A stretch of DNA of 64,000 bases from Chitinivorax tropicus (GTDB lineage Bacteria; Pseudomonadota; Gammaproteobacteria; Burkholderiales; SCOH01). Numbering within the stretch: the stretch's first letter is position 1; every line of letters begins with the position of its first letter. Under the pieces are notes generated by a model that was not told where the DNA came from, searched no databases, and saw only the letters and a program-made list of their open reading frames with translations. The stretch is from the NCBI RefSeq assembly GCF_014202905.1, contig NZ_JACHHY010000003.1, positions 124,001-188,000 on the forward strand, in the 5' to 3' direction. A program made the position numbers and the translations under genes. This document shows positions 29,794 to 39,289 of this stretch, piece by piece.

Positions 29794-30354
29794 ATGTATC
29801 GCAACAAAGTTCGGATTATCGGCGGTGAGTGGAAGCGCCGACAGCTTGCTTTTCCAGATCAAGACGGCTTGCGCCCAACCTCTGACCGTGTTCGAGAAAC
29901 CCTGTTCAACTGGTTGGGGCAGGATTTGACAGGTCTGTCCTGCCTGGATGTGTTTGCCGGAAGCGGTGCCCTGGGTCTGGAGGCTGCATCGCGTTTGGCC
30001 AAGCGGGTGCAGATGGTCGAGATGTCGCGGGAGGTGGTACAAGCGATCCGCCAAAACGTGCAATGGTTGTCGGCCAATAATGTGGAAGTGGTTCAGGCGG
30101 ATGCAGTACGGTTTTTGACGCAATGCCGTGATCAGTTCGATGTGATCTTTCTCGACCCCCCCTTCAAAAGCGACCTGCTGGCCAGGACATTGCCTCTGGC
30201 CGCCGCCTGTGCCAAACCAGAGGGGGTGATCTATGTGGAAAGCGCGACAGTGCCGGATTTGCCGACAGGTTGGCAGATTCGTCGACAGGGTAAGGCTGGC
30301 GCAGTTCATTATCTGCTTTTGGAACAAAGAGATTCAGCAGAATCAACAGCATAG
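29794..30354 (+). CDS. rsmD: 16S rRNA (guanine-966-N2)-methyltransferase RsmD
   Basis: 186 residues. It methylates G966 of 16S rRNA using S-adenosylmethionine. Motifs: RIIGGEWKRRQL, RPTSDRVRETLFNWL, SAM site LDVFAGSGALGLEA and catalytic DPPF (VIFLDPPFKSDL). The start is ATG 29794; a TTG at 29770 is possible but not needed. In many relatives coaD follows; here a ferredoxin gene follows directly. Confidence 0.94.
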   Translation: MYRNKVRIIGGEWKRRQLAFPDQDGLRPTSDRVRETLFNWLGQDLTGLSCLDVFAGSGALGLEAASRLAKRVQMVEMSREVVQAIRQNVQWLSANNVEVVQADAVRFLTQCRDQFDVIFLDPPFKSDLLARTLPLAAACAKPEGVIYVESATVPDLPTGWQIRRQGKAGAVHYLLLEQRDSAESTA

Positions 30355-30410
30355 ATTAGTAATGACCCGGTTTGCACTTGTGCGCTGGGCATGACACAAT
30401 GCAGATATGA

Positions 30411-30677
<267 letters not shown>

Positions 30678-30802
30678 TCTGGTGGTGGGGCTTTCCTGTT
30701 GAGTGGCGGGTGGGGTCTGTCCCTGCTCGCCGCCTCATCCTTTTGTCTGGCGTGAAATTTGCAAGGCTGTTTGCACTTCTTAACTTACAAGAGGTCACGG
30801 TC

Positions 30803-31453
30803 ATGCAAGTTCAAGCTACATCATCCAGATCCATTCTTGCCTATCGCAATCAGGCTGAAACAAAGGCATCGAAACCAGCTGCTGATGTGTCCCATCGTGG
30901 TATTGCAGTGGGTGAGCCTGTCTCCATCAGCGTGGAAGGGCATGCACGCCATATCCAGAGCCAGATTGCCGAACTCCCGCCAATCGAATTTCCCACCCCT
31001 GATTCTGTTGCCAAGCGCCTGAAAGACCTTGGCGAAATGCTCAAATACAAGATGCAGCAGGCTGGTATCCCTACGCAGGCCAAGTTTTCGCTGCAGGTGC
31101 GGCCTGATGGGGCGATCAATGCTACCGGCCACTATGCGCAGGAAGTTGATCAGCTGTTGAAGGACAACCCCAAGCTGAGAGATGAATTGCGAACCGCCAT
31201 GGCGCACAGCAGCACCCTGGCTTCAATGTCTGTTGCGGCGGCGGGCACTGAAGCCTGGCAGCGTCTGGGTGACCGGGCGGTGGGTGAGGTGGCGGATCGT
31301 TGGTTGCAGTTCATGCAAAATGCCTTCAGGCAGATTGACGGAATGGGCGGCCAGCTGGATTGGGATGGGAACCAGATGTCGTCTGCCACCATGGCCAAGG
31401 CGCGGGAAATTCTTGCCTCTGCGCCTGCAGATCTGGGCTTTGTTGCCGCTTGA
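30803..31453 (+). CDS. Protein of unknown function
   Basis: 216 residues from ATG 30803, preceded by AGAGGT; a frame open from 30575 overlaps the ferredoxin gene and is not needed. No signal peptide or membrane segment. The first 50 residues are Ser/Ala-rich and likely flexible; the rest looks helical, with LKDLGEMLKYKMQQAGIP, FSLQVRPDGAINATGHYAQEVDQLL and a C-terminal amphipathic part. I do not recognise the family. Confidence 0.7.
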   Translation: MQVQATSSRSILAYRNQAETKASKPAADVSHRGIAVGEPVSISVEGHARHIQSQIAELPPIEFPTPDSVAKRLKDLGEMLKYKMQQAGIPTQAKFSLQVRPDGAINATGHYAQEVDQLLKDNPKLRDELRTAMAHSSTLASMSVAAAGTEAWQRLGDRAVGEVADRWLQFMQNAFRQIDGMGGQLDWDGNQMSSATMAKAREILASAPADLGFVAA

Positions 31454-31460
31454 TATGGCA

Positions 31461-31509
31461 AAAATTTCCTTGTCTGGCAGTTCGCATATAGAGCTTGCCA
31501 GGCAAGGAA
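31461..31509 (-). terminator. Hairpin terminator after the LytTR regulator gene
   Basis: TTCCTTGTCTGGCA (31466-31479) pairs with TGCCAGGCAAGGAA (31496-31509) apart from one G-T pair. Leftward it is followed by AATTTTTG, so it suits termination of the minus-strand operon; it may also stop the convergent unknown gene. Confidence 0.75.
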
Positions 31510-31515
31510 TATTGG

Positions 31516-32268
31516 TTACATCTGTTTGAATAGGTGGGCAAATGCCCGGCTGACGGCCAATTTTTCATCCCGATCTTTCAGTCTGACCGTCAGCTTGCCC
31601 AATAAGTCCCGGCTGGCTTCTCGGATCTGGCGGACATTGACGACTGTCCCTCGGTGTATCTGCCAGAAGTGTTCGGTGTCCAGTTGGTCCAGCAATTCCT
31701 TGAGTGGGGTGCGGATCAGGTACTCGCCCTCTCGGGTGACCACGGCGGTGTATTTGTCACTGGCCTGGAAGTAGGCTACGTCATCGACTGCGACCAGGCG
31801 GATATCATGGCCGATGCCCGCCCGTATCCAGCGTAGCTTTTCTGCTCTGGCGTGGGGGGAAATGGCCTGCTGCAATTGTTGCAGCAATGAGCCAAGCTCT
31901 GGTGGGGCTTGCCGGGCTACCAGGCGTTGCTTGAGGCGGGTGATGGTCTGGCCAAGCCGTTCATCGCTGATGGGCTTGAGCAGGTAATCGACCGCATTGT
32001 GCTCGAACGCTGTGACAGCGAATTCCTGAAATGCGGTGATGAACACGCAGTGGCAGTGCGCTTGTTCGGCTACCTGTAGGCCGGTCAGGCCGGGCATCTT
32101 GATATCCAGAAAGGCGATGTCCGGCTGTCGAGCGACCAGCCATTCCTGTGCTTCCAGGCCATGATGGGCAATGCCGACCAGCTCCAACTCTGGCCAGAGT
32201 GTGGCCAGACGTTGTGACAGGTAGTTGGCCAGATGGGGCTCGTCGTCTGCGATCAGTGCGGTGGGCAT
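31516..32268 (-). CDS. LytTR-family response regulator
   Basis: 250 residues. Receiver domain with phospho-acceptor Asp55 (FLDIKMPGLTG) and conserved Lys in DYLLKPI, then a LytTR DNA-binding domain (YFQASDKYTAVVTREGEYLIRT, FWQIHRGTVVNVRQI). The start is ATG 32268, overlapping the end of the kinase gene by 16 bases. It is expected to activate promoters in answer to the cognate kinase; the likely target is its own six-gene operon or another envelope operon. Confidence 0.9.
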   Translation of the reverse strand: MPTALIADDEPHLANYLSQRLATLWPELELVGIAHHGLEAQEWLVARQPDIAFLDIKMPGLTGLQVAEQAHCHCVFITAFQEFAVTAFEHNAVDYLLKPISDERLGQTITRLKQRLVARQAPPELGSLLQQLQQAISPHARAEKLRWIRAGIGHDIRLVAVDDVAYFQASDKYTAVVTREGEYLIRTPLKELLDQLDTEHFWQIHRGTVVNVRQIREASRDLLGKLTVRLKDRDEKLAVSRAFAHLFKQM

Positions 32269-33338
32269 GAGGTGGCACCTAAAGGCATGGTCAGGGTGAC
32301 GGCCACCCCAGGGTTGTTGGATTGCAGCTGCAGGCTGGCCTGGTCGCCAAAGCGCGCCTGTAGCCGCTCCCGTATATTGTGCAACGCGACGCCGTGCCCC
32401 GGGCTCGATGGGTTGTGATCCCATCCTAAGCCGTTGTCGGTTACTGACAGAATCAGTTGATCATGCATCCGGCGGACTTGGATCTGCACGGTTCCTCCCT
32501 CGATTTTGGGCTCCAGCCCATGGGTAATGGCGTTTTCCACCAATGGTTGCACCAACATGGGTGGGAAGGGAAGCCCAAGCAGTGGCGGCGGGCAGTCGAT
32601 CTGAAATTGCAGCCGCGCACCCATGCGGATCTGCAGGATGGACAGATAGTGGCGGATCAGATCCAGCTCGTCCGACAACGTGGCATCATGGGCGCGGGTG
32701 CGCTGCAGGCTGGCCCGCAGGTAGTTGTTGAAATGTATCAGAGCGGCTTTGGCTTGATCCGGCGAGTAGTCGATCAAGCTGATCACATTGGCCAGGGTGT
32801 TGAACAGAAAATGGGGCTCGATCTGGGCCTGCAGCATCTTCAACTGGGCTGCGGTTGCACGGCGCTCGATGTCTGCCTGTTCGGCTTGCTTTTGCTGGAA
32901 AGCCAGCTGCACATCACGCAGGCGGTCGCGTACTGAAAACAGCAGCACCAGCGGCACAACGATGCAAAACGATATCACCAGCGTATGCGCGAGCGCGCTG
33001 GGGCGATGGATCAGCGCATCGTACCAGCTTGGTAAAAGTAACCACATATTCAACCCGACGCCAAGAAAGACGCCGATGGTGGCACCCACTGTATAGGTCA
33101 GCCACACAGGGGGGCGATAGGCTTTCAGTGCCATGAACGTCAGATTCAATGTCAGGAACTGGCTCCAGCCAAAGACATGACTGATGGCCATATTCCGCAA
33201 CCAATCCCCAAGCATGATGGAAAAGATGACCCCAGCGATGGTGTTGATGGCAAAGGTATTCCGGACATAGCGCCAACATTGGTGACGGGATAGGGTGTAT
33301 GGGTCGTTGCGGGTGGTCATGTCAGTATTCAATGGCAT
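32253..33338 (-). CDS. LytS/YehU-type sensor histidine kinase
   Basis: 361 residues. About four membrane segments in the first 150 residues, then a short coiled coil and a His_kinase domain with QIEPHFLFNTLANVISLI (phospho-accepting His) and an ATPase domain (PLVENAITHGLEP, VTDNGLGW). No large extracytoplasmic sensor domain, so the signal is probably sensed in the membrane. AGGAG lies 7 bases before ATG 33338. The regulator gene overlaps its 3' end. Confidence 0.9.
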   Translation of the reverse strand: MPLNTDMTTRNDPYTLSRHQCWRYVRNTFAINTIAGVIFSIMLGDWLRNMAISHVFGWSQFLTLNLTFMALKAYRPPVWLTYTVGATIGVFLGVGLNMWLLLPSWYDALIHRPSALAHTLVISFCIVVPLVLLFSVRDRLRDVQLAFQQKQAEQADIERRATAAQLKMLQAQIEPHFLFNTLANVISLIDYSPDQAKAALIHFNNYLRASLQRTRAHDATLSDELDLIRHYLSILQIRMGARLQFQIDCPPPLLGLPFPPMLVQPLVENAITHGLEPKIEGGTVQIQVRRMHDQLILSVTDNGLGWDHNPSSPGHGVALHNIRERLQARFGDQASLQLQSNNPGVAVTLTMPLGATSCPPH

Positions 33339-33383
33339 AGATGGCTCCTGTAAGGATACCGACTTTGCGGCGGGCGTTGCGTA

Positions 33384-34619
33384 TCATCGGAAGCGATATT
33401 GCAAGCCGGTGGTGAGGCTCCAGCCCAATAGTTGTCCGAAATCGCTGTGCCGATGACCATGGCGGATCGTTCCGTAGTTGAACCATTGCAAGTGATCTGC
33501 CAGCTCAATGGTGAGGCTGGGAATCCACTCACCGCTGCCATCGTTCAGATTGCGAGTGTAGCGCATGAAAAGCTCGACTTTGTCATGGCTCTGGTTATCC
33601 AGCCACTGTAGAGTCAAGTAGTGGCGGCCCTGCCCGCTGCGATGGTGGGTCAGCGCTTCGCCCAGCACCTGCGTTCCCAGTCCGCTGATCGGTGTGGCTT
33701 GCTGGGCCAGTTCCCATGCGCGTTCCAATAGCATGTGTTTTGCTGGGTCTGGGTGTGCCATGCCATGGCCGTTATGGCGATATTCGATGGAGGCGGTGCG
33801 CCCACCCTCAGTGGTGTAGCTGCCGCCTGCAATGAGCTGAACGGCTCGTTGGCTGGCGTGGTGCGTAGTGCGCCAAGTTGCCCCTAGCGGGTTGTTTGCC
33901 GCCGTGACCACTTGCCGAGCTGGCCCGGTGGCATAACTCGCCTCGAAGAACAACAAAGCCGCATCGCTAGCCGTGAGTTGCCCATACGCACCGACATGGG
34001 CGGCCTCGCCTTGGCGGTGGGCGGCGACCAGGCTGGCGCTGGCCGTGTTACCGATCCAGTCCAATTTGATGGCTTGCTGCGCGGCGAAGCTGGCTTCGTC
34101 ATGGGCTGTTTTCAGTCTGGCCATCAGATTGAGCGACCAATGGTCGTCCAGGTTGATCAAGCATCGGGCAAATCCCTTGCCGGTCAGTTGATCCAAGGGA
34201 TTGCGGCGGCTGTTGTCATAGTCAAACGGGTTGCTGGGTGAGGCTGTCAAACCCGGCCCCCATTGCAAGACCTGCTTGCCCAGTGAGAGACGCCAATCAG
34301 CAACAGGACGCCAATTGACAGCCCATTCCGCCATGCGGGCAGTCAGGGTTTCATCATGGCCGCCCTGCTTGGTCTGCCGCTCGCCACTCAGCGTTGGGTT
34401 CAGCCGCCATTGCCAGTCGCCCTGGCTGCCCTTCAACGTGGGGCGCCACTGCCAGGCAAGCGACTGCGTGGCCAGATTGAAATGGTTGCTCGGGTTGAGG
34501 GGGCTGTCGGCACGCCATTGCTGGTCGGTGTGCGCTACCAGCAGATCGGCTTCCAGTGTCCAATCCATGGCATGGCTGGCAGACATGGCCAGTGCCAGCA
34601 GGGCAGGCAGGATGCGCAT
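33384..34619 (-). CDS. Predicted outer-membrane beta-barrel protein
   Basis: 411 residues with a Sec signal peptide (MRILPALLALAMSASHA). The mature part alternates polar and aromatic residues in beta strands throughout (SLAWQWRPTLKG, DWQWRLNPTLSG, LRLSLGKQVLQWGPG-type segments, VELFMRYTRN) and ends LTTGLQYRFR. The GKQVLQWGPG motif is like that of porin-type proteins coded next to exporters. It is the fourth gene of a leftward operon with ABC exporter and LolA-like protein, suggesting an outer-membrane partner. Specific family not certain. Confidence 0.78.
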   Translation of the reverse strand: MRILPALLALAMSASHAMDWTLEADLLVAHTDQQWRADSPLNPSNHFNLATQSLAWQWRPTLKGSQGDWQWRLNPTLSGERQTKQGGHDETLTARMAEWAVNWRPVADWRLSLGKQVLQWGPGLTASPSNPFDYDNSRRNPLDQLTGKGFARCLINLDDHWSLNLMARLKTAHDEASFAAQQAIKLDWIGNTASASLVAAHRQGEAAHVGAYGQLTASDAALLFFEASYATGPARQVVTAANNPLGATWRTTHHASQRAVQLIAGGSYTTEGGRTASIEYRHNGHGMAHPDPAKHMLLERAWELAQQATPISGLGTQVLGEALTHHRSGQGRHYLTLQWLDNQSHDKVELFMRYTRNLNDGSGEWIPSLTIELADHLQWFNYGTIRHGHRHSDFGQLLGWSLTTGLQYRFR

Positions 34620-34622
34620 TGG

Positions 34623-35357
34623 CTATTCCGTGTACAGATCTGGGTTGAACAAGGCGGCATCGACAGCCTTCTGGCTGAATTGACTGTAACGCATCTCGGT
34701 TTGCGATTGCGTATTGACGGCATCGGTGATCACCATCTTGCTGATGAATGGCTGCGCCTTGCCCGCCACCAGCAGCTTGTTGCCATATTCAAAGGTGGCT
34801 GTTTTCAGCAGCTTGCCGGTCAGCGCGTAGAATTCGGCCTGCATGCCCAGAGGCCGCTGTTTGGCCACCCAATACACGATACGGTCGTATGTGACGGCCT
34901 TGTCATTGGCACGCAGGTCGAACACATAGCAGGGCTCGCCATTGAGGGTGTCCTCTCGCAGCAAGCTGGGGGTGTAGTCGTCTGCATAGCGGGTCGATGC
35001 GATATCACCATTGGCAGCCTCGCCAAACAGGCGTTGTCTGGGTGAGATCGGGATCGGTTTTTTCACGCCGGGGCGGATATACCACATGTTTCGCCCACGT
35101 TGCAGCACCTTATGTCCGCTGACTTTGCTGGGGGCGGTGAATTCGACCAAGGTGCCAGGCGTGCTGATCTTGATTGCCAATTCGCGGGTCTTTTGTTCCC
35201 CCTCACTGGTCGAGGTCATGCTGATCTGGCCCTCCATGCCGCTTTCGGCATAGCTTTTGGCCTGATCTGCCTGGCGGACGATGTCTTGCGGGCTTGGGCT
35301 GGCAAAGGCATGGCTGGCCAGCGTGAGCAGCCCAGTCAATACGGTGATTTTGAACAT
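34623..35357 (-). CDS. Outer membrane lipoprotein-sorting (LolA-like) protein
   Basis: 244 residues, signal peptide MFKITVLTGLLTLASHAFA. The mature protein resembles the LolA-like family found beside LolCDE-type exporters: DIVRQADQAKSYAESGMEGQ, VLQRGRNMWYIRPGVKKPI, SPRQRLFGEAANGDIASTRYADDY, TYDRIVYWV. Such periplasmic proteins probably accept lipids or lipoproteins from the adjacent transporter. It precedes the barrel gene by three bases. Confidence 0.85.
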   Translation of the reverse strand: MFKITVLTGLLTLASHAFASPSPQDIVRQADQAKSYAESGMEGQISMTSTSEGEQKTRELAIKISTPGTLVEFTAPSKVSGHKVLQRGRNMWYIRPGVKKPIPISPRQRLFGEAANGDIASTRYADDYTPSLLREDTLNGEPCYVFDLRANDKAVTYDRIVYWVAKQRPLGMQAEFYALTGKLLKTATFEYGNKLLVAGKAQPFISKMVITDAVNTQSQTEMRYSQFSQKAVDAALFNPDLYTE

Positions 35358-35417
35358 GATGATTTCCTATGTTGAACTTGTCGCCTGGGTGGCAGGCGAC
35401 AAGGTGGATCGGGTGGG

Positions 35418-36635
35418 TCAGATGTGGCCCAGGGCATCGACAATTTCGAGGCGGGCCGCTTTCATGGCGGGGAAGAAGGCTGCGATCATGGCAATCAGGG
35501 CCAGCACCAGCCCTGCTGCCAGCTGGGTATTGGGCAGCAACATGACTGTGAACGGCACGGGCTGCACATAGCCCGGCGGGACATAGGTCAGGTGTGCATG
35601 GTTGATGGCCAGCGTCAGCCCAGTCGTCACCATGGCCCCAACCAGGCAGCCCAGGATGCCCAGCATCGAGCCCTCGATGGAAAACAGGCGGCGGATACCA
35701 GCACGATCCATACCGATGGCGCGCAGGGTGCCGATTTCACGTACCCGCTCCATCACCGTGGCGCTCATGGTGTTGATGATGCTCATCAAAACAATCACCA
35801 GCACAATCAATGAGATGAATAGGAAGATGGTGTCGAACATTGCCTTGACTGGCTTGTAGGAGTTCGACAAGTCCTGCCAGGTCTTGATTTCCAGCGACAA
35901 GCCCTGTGCCTGGAAGCGCGCGGCCAGCGCTGCCTGGATACGGGCGGTGTCTGCGGTATTGGCCAGCAGCAAGGTCACCCGGTCGGCACCATCGGTATCG
36001 AGCAGTTGGCGGGTGAAATCCAGCGAGAGCTGCAGCAGCTTGTCATTGGTCTCGACGATGCCGGTGTTGACAATGCGATCAGCAGTCAGATCCAGTGCGT
36101 TGGTCTGGCCATCCACCGTGGCGGCCAGCAGCGTCAGGCTGTCTCCGGCTTTGATCTCCAGGTTGGTCGCCAATCCCTCTGCCACGGTGCCGGTATTGGC
36201 TTGGGGGGTGACCGTCTGGCCAGGGCCGTGGTGGATCAGCTCACGGTCGGCGGGGACCTCGCCCATGCCGATGAAGATGGTGGAAACCTTGCCATTGGAG
36301 GCCAGCCCGGATACCGCCAGCCGTGGTGTCGCCAGCAGCACCCCCGGCTCGGTGCGGCTGGCGTGCAAGATCTTCTGTAGTGTGGGCTGATCCAGCAGAT
36401 ATTTCTTGGGGTTCATGCCGCCGGCCTCAAAAAAACCAGCTCTGGCGATGGTGAGGTGCCCCAGCCCCTCATGGTGGATGGCGTTCAGCTGGATGCCGCG
36501 ATACACATTGGCAATGTATCCGGCAAACAGGTTGATGGCGGTGAAGCCGATGGCGATCGCCAGCAAAGTGACAAATGACCGGCGTTTCTGTTTCCACAGA
36601 TTGCGGGTCGCGAGTGAGATCGGTTGGCGCATCAT
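35418..36635 (-). CDS. ABC transporter permease, LolC/MacB-type
   Basis: 405 residues. One N-terminal helix (RRSFVTLLAIAIGFTAINLFAGYI), a large periplasmic domain, then three C-terminal helices with the FtsX-type signature MSATVMERVREIGTLRAIGMDRAGIRRLFSIE. This topology belongs to mechanotransmission ABC systems that move lipoproteins or lipids out of the inner membrane. The ATG overlaps the ATPase stop by 4 bases. Confidence 0.9.
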   Translation of the reverse strand: MMRQPISLATRNLWKQKRRSFVTLLAIAIGFTAINLFAGYIANVYRGIQLNAIHHEGLGHLTIARAGFFEAGGMNPKKYLLDQPTLQKILHASRTEPGVLLATPRLAVSGLASNGKVSTIFIGMGEVPADRELIHHGPGQTVTPQANTGTVAEGLATNLEIKAGDSLTLLAATVDGQTNALDLTADRIVNTGIVETNDKLLQLSLDFTRQLLDTDGADRVTLLLANTADTARIQAALAARFQAQGLSLEIKTWQDLSNSYKPVKAMFDTIFLFISLIVLVIVLMSIINTMSATVMERVREIGTLRAIGMDRAGIRRLFSIEGSMLGILGCLVGAMVTTGLTLAINHAHLTYVPPGYVQPVPFTVMLLPNTQLAAGLVLALIAMIAAFFPAMKAARLEIVDALGHI

Positions 36636-37363
36636 GCAGCCTCCTCGGTGGGTTGCAGGCGGCCATCGGCCAGCCGGATCAAGCGATCGACAGCGTGAAT
36701 CAGCCGTGGGTCATGGGTGGAAAATAGAAAGGTGACACCGCGTTGGCGGTTGATGTCCCGCATCAGCTGGATCATGGCCTCGCCGGTGGCCGCATCCAGA
36801 TTGGCGGTGGGCTCGTCTGCCACGACCAGGGCGGGCTCGATGACCAAGGCCCGAGCCAACGCGACCCGCTGGCGCTGGCCACCGGACAAGGCATCAGGGC
36901 GCATCGACAATTTGCTGGCGAGGCCGACCTGCTCTAGCGTGACAGCTGCCTTATCTTGAGCCTGCCGACGTGACATGCCCCGCATGCTCAAGGGCAGGGC
37001 AACGTTTTCGAGGGCAGACAGCACAGGGATCAGATTGAAGTGTTGAAACACATAACCGATGCTGTGATTCCGCAAACGCGCCCGGGCCCGGTCGTTCAGC
37101 CGTGCAGGGTCCTGTCCAGCCAATTTGAGCTGACCGCCGGTGGGGGTGTCGATCAGGCCGATGATATTGAGCAGCGAGGTCTTGCCACTGCCGGATGGCC
37201 CCCACAGCGCCGCGAATTCGCCCGCGCCGATGGTCAGCTGGATGTCATGTAATGCTGCGACAGTGACCTGTCCCAGTCGATAATGTTTGTGAATGCCGTT
37301 CAGCTCGACCACGGCGGCTGACGGGGGGCTCAGGTGCATGGTGAGTTGTGGATCGGGGTGCAT
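36632..37363 (-). CDS. ABC transporter ATP-binding protein, LolD/MacB-type
   Basis: 243 residues. Walker A GPSGSGKTSLLNIIG, signature ALSGGQRQRVALARAL, Walker B VVADEPTANLD, switch FSTHDPR. The start is ATG 37363, 8 bases after AGGAG; ATG codons at 37396 and 37339 are alternatives. First gene of the operon continuing to permease, LolA-like protein, barrel, kinase and regulator. Confidence 0.92.
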   Translation of the reverse strand: MHPDPQLTMHLSPPSAAVVELNGIHKHYRLGQVTVAALHDIQLTIGAGEFAALWGPSGSGKTSLLNIIGLIDTPTGGQLKLAGQDPARLNDRARARLRNHSIGYVFQHFNLIPVLSALENVALPLSMRGMSRRQAQDKAAVTLEQVGLASKLSMRPDALSGGQRQRVALARALVIEPALVVADEPTANLDAATGEAMIQLMRDINRQRGVTFLFSTHDPRLIHAVDRLIRLADGRLQPTEEAA

Positions 37364-37538
37364 CGTGTGGCTCCTGATGGCTGTCTGGATGCACACAGAC
37401 TAGCGATGTGGGCGCCAAGGCAGTATCGGATTGAGATGAATCAACGTTTTCGTAGCACGAGATGCACGCCGCATGGATGAGTGGTAAATGAGAGAATCCA
37501 GATTGCACCATGCGTGATCAAGCAGGAAGGTAAGGTAG

Positions 37539-38897
37539 ATGGCAGGTAGACGTTGGTTGTGGATAGGGCTGTTCAGCCCACTATTGGTTGCGGCTTGGCT
37601 GTTGTATGACTGGCCGACGGTGCCCCTGGCCTACGTCTGTCGGACAGCCAGCGCGACAGATGAACAAGCATTGATCCGTTTTCTGTTGCAGCTGGTGGCC
37701 ATTCTGGCGGTGTCGCGCCTGTTGGGCCGCGCCTGTCGGTGGATCGGACAGCCGCAGGTGGTCGGTGAAATGGCGGCAGGTATCCTGCTGGGGCCGACCT
37801 TGTTCGGGCAGTGGGCGCCTGCGCTATCTCATTGGCTGTTTCCTGCCGCCAAACTGGCATCACTCAGCGCAGTCAGCCAGGTTGGGCTGGTGCTGTTCAT
37901 GTTTGTGATCGGGTTGGAGATGGATCTACGCGCATTGCGTGAAACCTCGCGATCTGCCTTGGTCGTGGCCATCGGAGCGCTGACCCTGCCTTTTGCATGT
38001 GGTGTTGCGCTGGCTCATTTCCTGTACCCGATCTATGGCAGCGCCAGCGGCGGCTTCCATGGCTTTGCATTGTTCATCGGCATCGCGTGCAGCGCGACGG
38101 CCTTTCCGGTGTTGGCCCGTATATTACGTGACGCCGGTTTGACCAGGGCAGCGGTTGGGACGATGGCCCTGTCCAGCGCTGCAGTGATCGACATCGTGGT
38201 GTGGATCGCACTGAGCGTGGTTGTGGCCATGATCAATGCCAGATCGGACGGCCTGCCGGTCTGGGGCACCATCGGCGGTGCATTGATCTATCTGGCCGTG
38301 ATGTTGATGATTGTCCGCCCTGGCCTGTCGTGGATTGCCCATCGGCGGGCTGGCGTGGCGGAATTCACCCATGACTGGTTGGCGTTGGTCCTGGTGCTGT
38401 TGTTCTGCTCGGCCATCGCCACGGAATGGCTGGGCATTCACGCCTTGTTTGGTGCATTTGTGGCCGGCGTGGTCATGCCGCGTAGCCATGGTCAGGCAGA
38501 GGGGCTGGTCGAACGGCTGGAAGACCTGACACTGGTGCTGTTCGTACCGATCTTTTTCGTGTTCACCGGCCTGCGCACCGACATCAACGCCTTGTTGGAT
38601 GTTGGCACGTGGCCGGTGGTGCTGGGCGTGATTGGTGTGGCCACCTTGGCCAAGGTGGTCGGCGCAACCCTGGCGGCCCGGTTGTCCGGCGTCATGGCGC
38701 GGGATGCCTGGGCCTTGGGCGTTCTATTGAATACCCGAGGGTTGGTCGAGTTGGTGATCCTGAACATCGGGCTGGACATCGGTGTGATCTCGGCACCTTT
38801 ATTCACCATATTGGTGTTGATGACCATCGTCACCACCTGCATGACCAGCCCGATCCTGCGCCGCCTGGTGGGCAGGCAGCCTGTCAACGACGCCTGA
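37539..38897 (+). CDS. Cation:proton antiporter (CPA2/CHX type)
   Basis: 452 residues, about 12-13 membrane segments. Family patterns: GQPQVVGEMAAGILLGPTLF, VGLVLFMFVIGLEMDL, ACSATAFPVLARILRDAGL, and a single conserved Asp in SSAAVIDIVVWIALS. Predicted to exchange Na+ or K+ for protons at the inner membrane. It reads toward the tailocin locus and is its left chromosomal neighbour. Confidence 0.88.
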   Translation: MAGRRWLWIGLFSPLLVAAWLLYDWPTVPLAYVCRTASATDEQALIRFLLQLVAILAVSRLLGRACRWIGQPQVVGEMAAGILLGPTLFGQWAPALSHWLFPAAKLASLSAVSQVGLVLFMFVIGLEMDLRALRETSRSALVVAIGALTLPFACGVALAHFLYPIYGSASGGFHGFALFIGIACSATAFPVLARILRDAGLTRAAVGTMALSSAAVIDIVVWIALSVVVAMINARSDGLPVWGTIGGALIYLAVMLMIVRPGLSWIAHRRAGVAEFTHDWLALVLVLLFCSAIATEWLGIHALFGAFVAGVVMPRSHGQAEGLVERLEDLTLVLFVPIFFVFTGLRTDINALLDVGTWPVVLGVIGVATLAKVVGATLAARLSGVMARDAWALGVLLNTRGLVELVILNIGLDIGVISAPLFTILVLMTIVTTCMTSPILRRLVGRQPVNDA

Positions 38898-38901
38898 GCA
38901 C

Positions 38902-38920
38902 GCGCCGTATCATACGGCGC
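38902..38920. terminator. Inverted repeat between antiporter and Mor-like gene
   Basis: GCGCCGTAT and ATACGGCGC flank a single C, between two convergent genes. No T-run follows on either strand, so terminator function is only likely from position. Confidence 0.45.
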
Positions 38921-38938
38921 CACACTCCGCCTGTCCGC

Positions 38939-39289
38939 TTATTGCAAGGTTGGTGGCCGTTTTGCGGCCAATTCCTGCTCCCGTTTGTTTTTGACGATCT
39001 TGTAAATCCACTGCAACGACACGCCATATTTACGGGCCAGCTCGGCATGATTGCTACCGGTGAATTCGCGGTAGATCTGGTCATCCCGGTCGGATGTCCG
39101 CTGGGTCAGCCCCATGGGGAAATAGATGTTCTGGCCACCCCAGTGGTTGGCCATGCGGTCGGCAATGACACGTCCAACCTGTTCCGAGCGATCTTTGTCC
39201 AGCTTCGCCAATTCAACCAATGAGGCAGCAACGTGTTGTGCGAGGTCAGTCAATAATTCGGGCCCTTTGCTGCGGAAGGTTTCCTTCAT
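38939..39289 (-). CDS. Mor-family transcription activator
   Basis: 116 residues. Resembles Mor/C of phage Mu, small dimeric activators of middle and late promoters. The C-terminal helix-turn-helix is NHAELARKYGVSLQWIYKIV followed by KNKREQE, and the middle DKDRSEQVGRVIADRMANHWGGQNIYFP is typical (WGGQ.IYIP in relatives). The start at ATG 39289 follows AAGGAA; an upstream ATG at 39340 has no such site. As the only recognisable activator of the locus, it is the best candidate to bind the repeated motif before the four late blocks. Confidence 0.88.
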   Translation of the reverse strand: MKETFRSKGPELLTDLAQHVAASLVELAKLDKDRSEQVGRVIADRMANHWGGQNIYFPMGLTQRTSDRDDQIYREFTGSNHAELARKYGVSLQWIYKIVKNKREQELAAKRPPTLQ

